In this document: one piece after another, positions 7,093-16,609 of the stretch
How positions within the stretch are numbered: the stretch's first letter is position 1
Layout: each line of letters begins with the position of its first letter
The notes under the pieces: model-generated
What the model was told of the DNA's origin: nothing
Seen by the model: the letters and a program-made list of their open reading frames with translations, nothing else
Databases searched by the model: none
Translations under genes and position numbers: made by a program
NCBI GenBank assembly: GCA_018376855.1
Contig: JAHAAN010000024.1
Span: 1-22,860, forward strand
DNA from: Clostridiales bacterium
GTDB taxonomy: Bacteria; Bacillota; Clostridia; Christensenellales; QALW01
Length of the DNA stretch: 22,860 bases
Direction: 5' to 3'

Positions 7093-8133
7093 ATGAATAC
7101 CGTTGAATTGATTCGCAATATTCAGCTTTTACTTAATGACGGTGTTGAAATGCTGCGCAAAAGATATGATGTTTTGCGTAATATCAGCTATGTGCAGCCG
7201 GTAGGACGCAGACAGCTTGCGATATATACCGGGCTTACGGAAAGGGAGGTTCGCAACGAAGTAGAATATTTGCGTTCGCAAGGGTTAATTCGCATTGAAA
7301 GTTTCGGGATGCTCATAACACGCGAAGGGTTCCGACTTTTAAATGATATGCAGGAGTATGTTTCGCTTTTAAACGGCCGTGACGAGTTGCAGGAAAAACT
7401 GCAAAAGACGCTTGAAATTAAGCGAGTTACGATTGCAGCAGGGGACTGCAATCAACGTTTGATGATCTATCGGGACATCGGCATGCTGGCGGCGTTGGAA
7501 TTGCGCGAGTATTTAAAGGAAGTTAAGACAATAGCGGTTTCAGGACATTCCAGCGTACACGATATGGCGGAATCTCAGTTTCCGCCCCAATGCGGTCGCA
7601 ATGTAACGATTTATCCGATTCGGACGGCGCAAATGAATAGAGAGGATATTGAAGCTAATAATAACTGTGCGCAGCTTGCGCGAAAAATGGGCGCAAAATA
7701 TAAAATTTTGCATTTGGGAGAAAAGCTTACATTAAATGAATTGGAAAAAAGATTCCACGAATCTGATGTTTGTGAAATTGTGCACGCAATAGAAAATGCT
7801 GATTTATTGATATGCGGCATTACGCCTTTAAAAAAGAGCCAAATGCTAAAAGATATGAGCGTTCGCGCACAGGATACACTTATGCAGGCAAATCCCTGCT
7901 GTGAACTCTTGGGAAGTTTTATTAAATCTGACGGAAAACAGGTGAATAATCCTCCGCTATATAATATCAGTGTGGATCAAATTGCCTTAGTGCCGACGTT
8001 TATGCTGATTGGCGCCGGTAAGGAATATGCTGAGGGAATCTTAGCGCTTTCTATGCGGTTTAAAAACATGCATCTGATAACGGATGAAGCAACCGCAAAT
8101 GACTTGTTGGAACTCAAAGGGCGTTTTTTGTAA
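7093..8133 (+). CDS. cggR: CggR-type central glycolytic gene regulator
   Basis: This is a SorC-family DNA-binding repressor of glycolytic operons; fructose-1,6-bisphosphate is the known effector in Bacillus. An N-terminal winged helix covers about 18-82 (LRKRYDVLRNISYVQPVGRR, then LTEREVRNEVEYLRSQGLIRIE). The rest is the sugar-isomerase-like effector domain with ISGHSS-like and ICGITP-like phosphate-loop segments (VSGHSSVHDMAES, LICGI). From ATG 7093 it is 346 residues, close to CggR. The GGAGGG site is 16 bases upstream, unusually far; an in-frame start at 7027 is inside the upstream gene and adds sequence unlike the family. It stands before pgk, but the usual gapA is missing. Confidence 0.88.
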   Translation: MNTVELIRNIQLLLNDGVEMLRKRYDVLRNISYVQPVGRRQLAIYTGLTEREVRNEVEYLRSQGLIRIESFGMLITREGFRLLNDMQEYVSLLNGRDELQEKLQKTLEIKRVTIAAGDCNQRLMIYRDIGMLAALELREYLKEVKTIAVSGHSSVHDMAESQFPPQCGRNVTIYPIRTAQMNREDIEANNNCAQLARKMGAKYKILHLGEKLTLNELEKRFHESDVCEIVHAIENADLLICGITPLKKSQMLKDMSVRAQDTLMQANPCCELLGSFIKSDGKQVNNPPLYNISVDQIALVPTFMLIGAGKEYAEGILALSMRFKNMHLITDEATANDLLELKGRFL

Positions 8134-8152
8134 AAAAAACGTAACAAAATGA

Positions 8153-8181
8153 TTGACTGAAATCCCGCTCTGGGGTATCAT
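8153..8181 (+). promoter_or_regulatory. Sigma-A promoter for pgk-tpiA-gpmI
   Basis: TTGACT (8153-8158) and TATCAT (8176-8181) are separated by 17 bases, about 30 bases before the pgk start. The spacer holds a short imperfect inverted repeat (ATCCC, six bases, GGGGT) that could be an operator, possibly for CggR; this is only a guess from position. Confidence 0.7.
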
Positions 8182-8213
8182 GTAATAGAAAATGAAAAAA
8201 AGGAGCGTTCATA

Positions 8214-9404
8214 ATGAATAAGAAAACGATTGAAGACATTCAAGTCAACGGTAAAAGCGTGTTGGTAAGAGTTGATTTCAATGTCCCTCTGAATGACGAT
8301 CTTCAGATTACGGACGACACAAGAATCAAAGCAGCTCTTCCCACCATTAATTATTTGATCGAAAAACAAGCAAAGGTTATTCTTTGCTCTCATCTTGGCA
8401 GACCCAAGGGAGAATTCAATATGAAGTACTCCTTAGCTCCGGTTGCGGAATATTTGAAAAACGTCTATGGAGAAGAAAATGTAATTTTTGCTCAGGATGT
8501 AATTGGGGAGAGTGCTATGCAGGCGGTTTCGGATGCAAAGCCGGGACAGATTGTTTTGCTTGAGAATTTGCGCTTTCATAAGGAAGAAGAAAAGAATGAT
8601 CCTGCATTTGCACAAAAATTGGCTTCTTATGCCGACGTTTATGTAAATGACGCATTTGGAACCGCGCACCGCGCACATGCTTCCACTGCCGGCGTAGCGG
8701 CATATTTGCCTGCCGTTGCCGGTTACCTTATTAAAAAAGAACTTGATTTTATGGGAGGGGCGCTGGAAGATCCTCAAAGACCTTTTGTAGCTATTTTAGG
8801 CGGAAAAAAGGTTTCTGATAAGATCGGTGTTATTAATAACCTGATCGATAAAGTTGACACTTTGATTATCGGTGGGGCAATGGCTTATACCTTTTTCAGC
8901 GCGATGGGATTGAAAACCGGTACCAGCTTAGTTGAAAAGGATAAGATCGAATTAGCCAACAGTCTGCTTAAAAAAGCGGCTGATAAAGGCGTTAAGCTGC
9001 TGCTTCCTATTGATTGCGTTGTTGTCAATGAGTTTGCTCCGGATGCTGAAAAGCAGGTAGTAAAGCGTGAAAATATTCCTGATGGGTGGGAAGGTATGGA
9101 TATCGGTCCTGAAACCAGAAAGCTTTATGCTGAAGCTGTTGCACCGGCTAAGACCGTGATTTGGAACGGCCCGATGGGAGTGTTTGAATTCCCGCGTTTT
9201 GCTGAAGGCACAAAAGCAGTTGCGGAGGCGTTGACTCACTGCAACGGTATAACGATTATTGGCGGCGGAGATTCTGCTGCTGCGGTCGAGCAATTGGGAT
9301 ATGCCGATAAAATAAGTCATATTTCTACCGGCGGCGGCGCCAGCCTTGAATTCTTGGAAGGTATTGAATTGCCCGGCGTAGCTGCGCTTAATGATAAAGA
9401 ATAA
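8214..9404 (+). CDS. pgk: Phosphoglycerate kinase
   Basis: This cytosolic glycolytic enzyme transfers phosphate from 1,3-bisphosphoglycerate to ADP. Its 396 residues match the bacterial family. Visible motifs are VLVRVDFNVPLND near residue 20 (substrate site), SHLGRPKG, LENLRFH, NDAFGTAHRAHAS, AILGGKKVSDKIGVI, WNGPMGVFE and the nucleotide-binding GGGDSAAAV near the C-terminus. ATG 8214 follows AAAGGAG. It is the first gene of the pgk-tpiA-gpmI operon, with a promoter at 8153-8181. All key residues seem intact. Confidence 0.97.
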   Translation: MNKKTIEDIQVNGKSVLVRVDFNVPLNDDLQITDDTRIKAALPTINYLIEKQAKVILCSHLGRPKGEFNMKYSLAPVAEYLKNVYGEENVIFAQDVIGESAMQAVSDAKPGQIVLLENLRFHKEEEKNDPAFAQKLASYADVYVNDAFGTAHRAHASTAGVAAYLPAVAGYLIKKELDFMGGALEDPQRPFVAILGGKKVSDKIGVINNLIDKVDTLIIGGAMAYTFFSAMGLKTGTSLVEKDKIELANSLLKKAADKGVKLLLPIDCVVVNEFAPDAEKQVVKRENIPDGWEGMDIGPETRKLYAEAVAPAKTVIWNGPMGVFEFPRFAEGTKAVAEALTHCNGITIIGGGDSAAAVEQLGYADKISHISTGGGASLEFLEGIELPGVAALNDKE

Positions 9405-9422
9405 AATAAATGATGTATGTCT

Positions 9423-9459
9423 TCAGGGGGGCTTATGCATAAGCAAAGCCCCTGATTTT
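9423..9459 (+). terminator. Hairpin between pgk and tpiA
   Basis: TCAGGGGGGCTT (9423-9434) pairs with AAGCCCCTGA (9446-9455), with two G bulged, and is followed by TTTTA. The short T run suggests an attenuating or mRNA-stabilising hairpin inside the operon rather than a full stop; tpiA has no promoter of its own that I can see. Confidence 0.5.
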
Positions 9460-9491
9460 AGGCAAAAAGAACAAAATGCGGAGGTTTTTTT

Positions 9492-10238
9492 ATGCGTACA
9501 CCGATTATTGCAGGAAATTGGAAAATGAACAAGACTCCTTCCGAGGCGAAGGCGTTGATCAATGAGTTGAAGCCTTTGGTTGCAGATGCAGCTTGCGAGG
9601 TTGTAATTTGCCCGCCTTTCATAGATCTGTATGCTGCGGCAGAGGCCATCAAGGGTTCAAATATCAAACTTGGAGCGCAAAATGTGCATTGGGCTGCATC
9701 AGGTGCGTTTACCGGCGAGATTTCAGCCGCAATGCTTCGTGAGATTGGCGTGGAATATGTTGTTATCGGCCACAGTGAACGGAGACAGTATTTTGGAGAA
9801 ACAGACGAAACTGTTAATAAACGAGCAGTTTTTGCTTTGCAGAATGGAATTAAGCCGATCATTTGCGTAGGCGAAAGCTTGGAGCAGCGTGAAGCCGGTA
9901 TTACAAAAAAGCTTGTTTCCGATCAAACCGTTGCCGCTTTGGCGGGCATGTCGGCCGATGATGCAGAAAAAGTCGTGATTGCATACGAGCCGATTTGGGC
10001 GATTGGAACCGGTAAAACCGCTACCAAAGAAGATGCTAATGATGTGATTATTGCGATTCGCGCGGCAGTTGCAGGCGTATTCGGTCAAGCAGTTGCAGAT
10101 AAGGTTCGCATTCAATACGGCGGAAGCATGAATCCCAAGAATGCTTCTGAACTGATGGCAATGAGTGATATTGACGGCGGATTGATCGGCGGCGCAAGCT
10201 TAAAAGCTCCTGATTTTGCAGCTGTTGTAAAATATTAA
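9492..10238 (+). CDS. tpiA: Triosephosphate isomerase
   Basis: The enzyme interconverts dihydroxyacetone phosphate and glyceraldehyde 3-phosphate. It is a 248-residue TIM barrel, the usual size. Catalytic residues are all visible: K in GNWKMNKT at the N-terminus, H in YVVIGHSERR, and E in the signature AYEPIWAIGTGKTAT. The phosphate-binding YGGSMNPKNA and GGLIGGASL motifs close the protein. ATG 9492 follows GCGGAGG with a spacer made mostly of T. It sits 87 bases after pgk and 15 bases before gpmI, in the common Firmicutes glycolytic order. Confidence 0.97.
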   Translation: MRTPIIAGNWKMNKTPSEAKALINELKPLVADAACEVVICPPFIDLYAAAEAIKGSNIKLGAQNVHWAASGAFTGEISAAMLREIGVEYVVIGHSERRQYFGETDETVNKRAVFALQNGIKPIICVGESLEQREAGITKKLVSDQTVAALAGMSADDAEKVVIAYEPIWAIGTGKTATKEDANDVIIAIRAAVAGVFGQAVADKVRIQYGGSMNPKNASELMAMSDIDGGLIGGASLKAPDFAAVVKY

Positions 10239-10253
10239 TCCAAGGTGATGAGT

Positions 10254-11804
10254 ATGAGCAAAAAACTAACAGCGCTTATTATTATGGATGGATTTGGTAT
10301 TACGGCGGAAACAAAGGGAAACGCAATCACTGCCGCCGGAACGCCTAATCTTGATCGCTTGCGTGCTGAATATCCTAATACATTGATCGGTGCCAGCGGC
10401 ATGGATGTAGGGCTTCCAAAGGGGCAGATGGGCAACAGTGAAGTAGGGCATTTGAATATTGGCGCCGGGCGTGTTGTATATCAAAAACTTACATTGATCA
10501 CCAAAGATATTGAGGAAGGCGGACTCAATAAAAAGAAACCATTCCTTGACTTGGCAAAAAAACTGCAGAAAAACGGAAAAAATCTGCATATTATGGGATT
10601 GCTTTCCGATGGTGGCGTACACAGTCATATTGAGCATTTATTTGCAATTTTACAATTTGCTAAGGAACAGGGAATTCGGAATACTTATATTCATTGTTTT
10701 ATGGACGGCCGTGATGTTCCTCCTGCCAGTGGTTTGGATTATATTAAACAGCTGGAGGCCTTTATTGCAGAGTTACATTATGGAAAAATAGCTACCGTAT
10801 CGGGCCGTTACTATGCAATGGATCGTGATAATCGCTGGGATCGTATAGAAAAGGCCTATAAGGCTATTGCGCTGGGTGAGGGTGTAATCGTAAATAGCCC
10901 TGAGCAGGCAATGGAACAATCTTATGCTGAAGGAAAAACTGATGAGTTCGTTCTTCCCAGTGTAATTTGTGAAAGTCAAAAGCCTGCAACAAAGGTTTCC
11001 GATGGCGATGGCATGATCTTCTTTAATTTTCGCCCTGACCGTGCGCGAGAGATTACAAGAACCTTTATTGAACAAGATTTTGAACCGTTTGCCCGCAAGT
11101 ATATTCCTGTTGATTTTTTGGGTCTTACGCAATATGATGAAACTTTTACAAATCTTTCTACAGGGTATACACAGGAAGAACTTAATGTTTCGATGTTGAA
11201 TAATCTTGGTGAATATGTTTCTAAATGCGGAAAAAAGCAGGTTCGCATTGCTGAAACGGAAAAATATGCGCATGTAACATTCTTCTTTAACGGCGGCGTA
11301 GAGAAATGTAATGAAGGAGAAGATCGCGTACTTGTTCCATCTCCTAAAGTAGCGACTTATGACCTTAAACCTGAAATGAGTGCATATGAAGTCACTGAAA
11401 AAGCACTTGAAGCGGTGAATTCCGGTGAGTATGATTTACTGATTATGAATTATGCAAACTGTGATATGGTGGGTCATACGGGCATTATGGACGCTGCAGA
11501 AAAGGCAGTGCGAACTGTAGATCAATGTGTTGCCAAAGTGGTGGAGGCCATTTTAAAACAAGGCGGTGCGGCGATTATTACTGCCGATCACGGAAATGCC
11601 GATCAGATGGTTTATTACGATCAGCCTGTTCCGTTTACAGCCCACACGACTAATCCTGTTCCGTTTATTTTGGTTGATGATAAGCGAAAAGACGTGCGGC
11701 TGCGCAAGGATGGCAAGCTTGGAAATATTGCTCCGACCTTATTAGAAATGATGGAGCTGAGGAAACCGGATGAGATGACTTGCGAAAGCATGATTCTTCA
11801 TTAA
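10254..11804 (+). CDS. gpmI: Cofactor-independent phosphoglycerate mutase
   Basis: This manganese enzyme of the alkaline phosphatase superfamily interconverts 3- and 2-phosphoglycerate. From ATG 10254 it has 516 residues, the family norm. D12 (IIMDGFG) and the catalytic S62 (QMGNSEVGHLNIGAGR) are present, as are MDGRDVPP, SGRYYAMDRDNRWDR, FFNFRPDRAR, NYANCDMVGHTG and TADHGNADQM. GTG 10245 and ATG 10248 are in frame, but the AAGGTGA site at 10242-10248 fits ATG 10254 with a five-base gap. It is the last gene of the operon. No enolase gene follows. Confidence 0.96.
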   Translation: MSKKLTALIIMDGFGITAETKGNAITAAGTPNLDRLRAEYPNTLIGASGMDVGLPKGQMGNSEVGHLNIGAGRVVYQKLTLITKDIEEGGLNKKKPFLDLAKKLQKNGKNLHIMGLLSDGGVHSHIEHLFAILQFAKEQGIRNTYIHCFMDGRDVPPASGLDYIKQLEAFIAELHYGKIATVSGRYYAMDRDNRWDRIEKAYKAIALGEGVIVNSPEQAMEQSYAEGKTDEFVLPSVICESQKPATKVSDGDGMIFFNFRPDRAREITRTFIEQDFEPFARKYIPVDFLGLTQYDETFTNLSTGYTQEELNVSMLNNLGEYVSKCGKKQVRIAETEKYAHVTFFFNGGVEKCNEGEDRVLVPSPKVATYDLKPEMSAYEVTEKALEAVNSGEYDLLIMNYANCDMVGHTGIMDAAEKAVRTVDQCVAKVVEAILKQGGAAIITADHGNADQMVYYDQPVPFTAHTTNPVPFILVDDKRKDVRLRKDGKLGNIAPTLLEMMELRKPDEMTCESMILH

Positions 11805-11829
11805 TCAATCCGTAATCATATTAAACAAA

Positions 11830-11870
11830 AACCCCCTTTGTACAGCTTAAACTGCGCAAAGGGGGTTATT
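11830..11870 (+). terminator. Rho-independent terminator after gpmI
   Basis: AACCCCCTTTG (11830-11840) pairs perfectly with CAAAGGGGGTT (11857-11867), extended inward by CAG/CTG pairing. The tail TTATTATTA is T-rich but interrupted. It closes the glycolytic operon before the secA promoter. Confidence 0.85.
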
Positions 11871-11930
11871 ATTACCCACCGATAATGATAACTTTCTGTG
11901 AGATATAATGTTTTCTTAATAGAGAAATGC

Positions 11931-11959
11931 TTGTATAAATTCCCGTAAGATGGTATAAT
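11931..11959 (+). promoter_or_regulatory. Sigma-A promoter for secA-prfB
   Basis: TTGTAT (11931-11936), a 17-base spacer and a perfect TATAAT (11954-11959) lie 27 bases before the secA start. A second TATAAT at 11904-11909 has no good -35 partner. Confidence 0.85.
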
Positions 11960-11986
11960 AAAATATATTATATTCGGAGGATGAGT

Positions 11987-14668
11987 ATGGGCTTTTTTTC
12001 TTCCATTTTTGGTGACGAAAATACACGGGACATTAATAAGCTAAAAAAGACTGTGCAGAAGGTCGAAGCCTTAGAACCTGCCATGCAGAAGCTTTCCGAT
12101 CACGAGCTGTGCGCAAAGACACAGAATTTCAAAGAACGTTTTCAAAACGGAGAATCGCTTGACGATATGCTTCCTGAAGCGTTTGCAGTTGTGCGTGAGG
12201 CATCTTGGCGCGTGCTGGGAATGAAGCATTTTCCGGTGCAGATCATCGGTGGTATCGTGCTTCATCAGGGCCGTATTGCGGAGATGAAAACCGGCGAAGG
12301 AAAAACTCTTGTCGCCACGCTTCCGGCTTACTTAAATGCAATTGCGGGCAAAGGTGTCCATGTTGTTACTGTAAATGAATATTTAGCTAATTTCCATGCA
12401 GAGTGGATGGGGAAATTATATAACTTTTTGGGAATGAGTGTCGGCGTTATATATTCACAAATGGATCCGGAAGCTCGCTGAAAAGCATATGAGTGTGATA
12501 TAACATATGGAACAAACAGCGAATTTGGGTTTGACTATCTGCGCGATAATATGGTCATTTATAAAAAAGAACGTTCTCAGCGCGAGTTGGCTTATGCGAT
12601 CGTAGACGAAGTTGACAGTATTTTAATTGACGAGGCAAGAACGCCGTTGATTATCTCAGGCCCCGGAGAGAAATCAACAGAGCTTTATAATTTAGTAGAT
12701 CGTGTAATTTATAAATTTGTTAATGAAGTTGATTTTACAATGGATGAAAAAGCAAAAACGATTTCATTGACTGATGAAGGCGTATCAAAATGTGAAAAAG
12801 CCTTTAAAGTGGAAAATTTGGCTGATCCGGAAAATCAGGAGCTGAACCATCACATCAATCAGGCGCTGAAAGCAAATTTTCTGTTTAAGCGCGACCGCGA
12901 TTATGTAGTTCAGGATGGTGAAGTCCTTATTGTGGATGAATTTACAGGTCGAATTTTAATCGGACGGCGTTACAGCGAGGGTCTGCATCAAGCAATTGAA
13001 GCAAAAGAACACGTAAAAGTTGCACGTGAAAATAAAACCTTAGCGACAATCACTTATCAAAACTATTTCAGAATGTATCGTAAGTTGTCAGGGATGACTG
13101 GTACGGCCAAAACTGAGGAGGAAGAATTCAACGGAATCTATAACCTTGACGTTGTAACGATTCCAACCAATAAACCCATGATTCGTCAGGATCTAAATGA
13201 TGCGATATTTAAAACAGAACGCGGAAAATATGCTGCTGTGGTAGAAGCTGTCCGTGAAGCTCATGCAAAGGGGCAGCCGGTTTTGGTTGGTACGGTCTCT
13301 GTTGAAAAGAGCGAGCTGTTAAGTGAAATGCTTAAAAAAGCCGGTATTTCGCATGAAGTATTAAATGCAAAACACCATGCCAAAGAGGCGGAGATCGTGG
13401 CGCAGGCAGGGCGCTTTAATGCTGTAACGATTGCCACGAATATGGCAGGTCGTGGAACGGATATTCTTTTAGGCGGAAACCCTGATTTCATGGCCCGTAA
13501 GAAATTGCGCACACAGGGCATAGAAGAACATATTATTGAACTTGCTATAGGTCATCAGGAAACGAAAAGTGAAGAGATTTTAAAATGCAGGGAAGAATAT
13601 AATCGTTTGTATTCTGAGTTTAAAACTGAAACGGATGCTGAACACGAAAAAGTTGTGTCAGTAGGAGGTCTTTGCATTATTGGTACGGAACGCCACGAGA
13701 GCAGACGTATTGACAATCAGCTTCGCGGGCGCGCAGGTCGACAGGGCGATCCGGGAGAAAGCCGTTTCTTTATTTCATTGCAGGATGATTTGATGCGTCT
13801 GTTTGGCGGCGATCGAATGATCGCTATTGTTGAAAAAATGGGGCTTCAGGAAGATCAGGCAATAGAAGCAGGATTGCTTTCTAAGCAAATAGAATCTGCG
13901 CAAAAAAAGGTAGAAGCTCGAAATTACGAGATGCGTAAACGCGTTTTGCAGTATGACGATGTGATGAACAAACAGCGCGCTATTATTTATGAGCAACGCG
14001 GCAAAGTGCTTGACGGAGAAAATATTCACGATTATATCATGGATATGTTTAAAGCAGTTATTGAGCGTGAAATTGTTTTTGCAACAAAAGGCAAAGAACA
14101 AGAATCATGGAATGTAGATCAGCTTGTTAAAGATCTGTGGACAATATGCCTTGATTCAGAGACCTTAAATGTGCAGATGCTTGAAGATCAGAACGCTTCT
14201 CAGCTTACTCAAATTGTATACGAGGCTGCTGTGCAGCGTTATGCACAAAAAGAACAAATGATTTCCGAAGCCGGAATCGACATGCGTGAAGTGGAGAGAG
14301 TAGTTCTTCTTCGCAGCATTGACAGCCATTGGAAAGAGCATATTGATGCAATGGATCAGTTGCGTCAGGGCATTTCTCTGCGCGCTTATGCCAATCGTAA
14401 CCCCGTAACTGAATATCAGATTGAAGGGTTTGAGATGTTTGACAGCATGGTGGAAAATATTCAAATGGCAACTGTTCGGGGCTTAAGTTATCTGAATTTG
14501 AAAAAAGAACCGGTGGAGCGTGAACGTGTGTCGCAGCCGATGTACACGTCGGGTGGAGGAGACGATTCTTCAAAGCCAAACACCGTTCGTAAGGGTGCAA
14601 AGGTAGGACGAAACGATCCTTGTCCTTGCGGCAGCGGAAAAAAATATAAGAATTGCTGCGGTATGTAA
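11987..14668 (+). pseudogene. secA: SecA preprotein translocase ATPase, interrupted by in-frame TGA
   Basis: SecA is the ATPase that drives proteins through the SecYEG channel. The two open halves (to 12478, and after 12481) are in the same frame and together give 893 codons, normal SecA length. The Walker A (MKTGEGKTL), DEVDSILIDEARTPLI, LFKRD, VDEFTGR, SGMTGTA, GTERHESRRIDNQLRGRAGRQGD split across its motif, and the C-terminal zinc-binding CxCGSGKKYKNCC are all present. TGA at 12479-12481 (codon 165) replaces a residue usually R or K (PEAR-stop-KAYECDITYGTN); a CGA to TGA change is enough. Just upstream, the usual YLAxRDAE motif reads YLANFHAE. Start is ATG 11987 with CGGAGG six bases away; ATG 11981 abuts the site. 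secA-prfB linkage marks it as the main chromosomal copy. A second secA, readthrough, reinitiation (ATG 12551) or sequence error would be needed for viability. Confidence 0.85.
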
Positions 14669-14705
14669 AATTGATATGACACTATTTATTGAGGGAGATG
14701 AGTAA

Positions 14706-15810
14706 ATGATTCAGTTTGATGAGTACAAATTAAAATTAAATGAAGCAAAGGAAAGAATTATTCAGGTAGGTGAGTCCCTTTGACCTGGATCGTATGAAAG
14801 AAAGAGTGCTGGAACTAAATGAAGAAATGGCCGATCCGGCGCTTTGGGAAGATCAGGATAAAGCAAGGGTTAAAAATAAGGAATTAAGCGATCTTCAGGG
14901 GGAGATCAAAGAGTACGAAGCATTGGTCGCTTCTTCAACGGATATTGAAGCTATGATTGAGCTTGGAGTTGAGTTGGAGGACGAAAGCCTGTGCACTGAA
15001 ATTGAACAAGAACTCGAAAAGCTGCAGGAACGTGCCGAAGAAATGCATCTTGCGACGCTTTTAACGGGAAAATATGACAAAAATAATGCAATTTTATCGC
15101 TTCATGCAGGAGCTGGCGGCACAGAAGCACAGGATTGGACGAGTATGCTTTATCGTATGTATCGCCGCTATTGTGAAAAACATGGTTATACAGTCAGTGA
15201 ATTGGATTATTTGGACGGCGATGAAGCAGGAATCAAATCTGTTACAATGCGAGTAGAAGGTTTGAACGCTTACGGATTTTTAAAAAGCGAAAAGGGTGTG
15301 CATCGGTTAGTTAGAATTTCTCCGTTTGATGCCGCAAGCAGACGTCATACGTCTTTTTCAGCGCTTGAGGTTATGCCCGAAATTGAGGATGATACGGAGA
15401 TTAAAATCCCGCCGGAGGATTTAAGAATAGAAACTCATCGTTCTACCGGTGCAGGCGGCCAGCACATCAATAAAACTGAATCAGCAATTCGTATTATCCA
15501 TATTCCTACGGGAATTGTCGTTCAGTGTCAAACGGAAAGAAGCCAGATACAAAACCGTGAGACCGCTATGAATATGTTGCGTTCTAAACTCATTGAACTG
15601 AAAGAACGCGAACGTGAAGAGCGCGACGCAGAATTAAAAGGCGATATTAAAAAGATAGAGTGGGGCAGTCAAATTCGTTCCTATGTATTCCATCCGTATA
15701 ATCTCGTCAAGGATCATCGCACAGGTACTGAAACGGCAAATATTCAAGCTGTTATGGATGGCGAAATTGACTTATTTATCAATTCTTATTTGAGCAAAAT
15801 GGAATCATAA
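14706..15810 (+). CDS. prfB: Peptide chain release factor 2, with programmed +1 frameshift
   Basis: RF2 releases peptides at UGA and UAA. The gene starts at ATG 14706 (GGGAG upstream) and reads 25 codons to TGA 14781-14783. Ribosomes shift +1 on CTT and continue from GAC 14782 to the stop at 15808-15810, giving 367 residues, normal for RF2. The peptidyl-transferase motif GGQ is seen in STGAGGQHINKTESAIRI, and the coiled-coil N-terminus (FDLDRMKERVLELNEEM) and LHAGAGGTEAQDW are typical. The stop-recognition tripeptide is probably SPF in VRISPFDAASRRHTSF, the RF2-type signature. It follows secA by 37 bases, as in Bacillus. Confidence 0.96.
14769..14784 (+). promoter_or_regulatory. prfB +1 frameshift site
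   Basis: The element reads GGTGAG, TCC, CTT TGA C. A Shine-Dalgarno-like GGTGAG lies three bases before the slippery CTT, then the in-frame TGA followed by C, the weak-stop context conserved in bacterial prfB. RF2 shortage slows the stop and raises frameshifting, giving autoregulation. It also shows that TGA is a real stop recognised by RF2 in this cell. Confidence 0.93.
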
Positions 15811-15829
15811 ACAGAAACGGAAGGTCGGA

Positions 15830-16567
15830 ATGGATTTTTCTAAGGTTAAAAAAATCGGAAACTCTCATATTTTACAAATAATGCTGGCTATTTTACTTGC
15901 GATTTGTGTATTGTCTTTTACAGCATTGATTGCAATAGATGCTTCGGTGTTTAGTCCTTCGTTATTTTTGGATGTAAATTCCGGCCGGAATATTTCGGAT
16001 CCGGCTGGAATCGGCAGTGAAGACTATCAAACGTACTATACTGCATTTATTCGTTATTTTCAAAGTGGCGATGAAATTCATCTCGAAAAAACGGTTACTA
16101 GAAATGATCATGAAGTTTCGTTGTTTTCTCCATCAGAAGTAGAATTTTTGGAAAGTCTTTACTCTGGCTATGCTTTCCTTTCAACAGTGCGCTGGATCAT
16201 GATTGCGGCCGCAATATTAATAATGATTTTATCGCTCATTGTTTTCACAAAACAGCAGTTTAAACGTTTTTTAGGAATCGCTGCAATAACAGCTTCAAGT
16301 TTATTACTGCTTGGTGTATTGATAGGAATGATTTGCGGTGTTACAGAGCCGCCGTTCATCAAACAAGCGTTGAATTTGCAGGTTCTTGAACAAAGCGGAT
16401 TGCTTTATGTTTTGTGGCCTGATATCGTTTTACAGCGATTTGCGGAAGCATGGGTTATTATGGCACTGTTACTTTCAATAATTCCAACAATTGCTTTTGC
16501 AGCCATTTCATTACGAATCGGAAAAAAGAAAACCTTTGAAAATGATGATTATATGTATCAATCATAA
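15830..16567 (+). CDS. Integral membrane protein, DUF1461/TIGR01906-like
   Basis: This 245-residue membrane protein has one helix near 17-37, a long external loop (about 38-120), then three helices (about 120-140, 149-170, 206-228). The loop contains YYTAFIRYF and FSPSEVEFLESLYSGYAF, which resemble the YxxLIxY and DVKxLF-type segments of the DUF1461 family. No enzymatic motif is evident and the family has no assigned function. ATG 15830 follows GGAAGG in CGGAAGGTCGGA. It lies 19 bases after prfB and about 40 before tsaD, so it is probably in one transcript with prfB and tsaD. The family call is by pattern and could be wrong. Confidence 0.5.
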   Translation: MDFSKVKKIGNSHILQIMLAILLAICVLSFTALIAIDASVFSPSLFLDVNSGRNISDPAGIGSEDYQTYYTAFIRYFQSGDEIHLEKTVTRNDHEVSLFSPSEVEFLESLYSGYAFLSTVRWIMIAAAILIMILSLIVFTKQQFKRFLGIAAITASSLLLLGVLIGMICGVTEPPFIKQALNLQVLEQSGLLYVLWPDIVLQRFAEAWVIMALLLSIIPTIAFAAISLRIGKKKTFENDDYMYQS

Positions 16568-16609
16568 AAACATACTTTTTACCCAAACGTTTTATCTTAG
16601 AGGTTTAAT

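Noticed and set aside
12479..12481. TGA read as a sense codon (Trp or other) to rescue secA
   Set aside because: TGA ends the DUF2953, rluB and recombinase genes at sensible places, and prfB, whose product reads UGA, keeps its TGA-dependent frameshift. The position also normally holds R or K, not Trp.
14781..14783. Nonsense mutation in prfB
   Set aside because: It is the conserved programmed frameshift, with a spaced Shine-Dalgarno-like sequence, CTT and TGAC.
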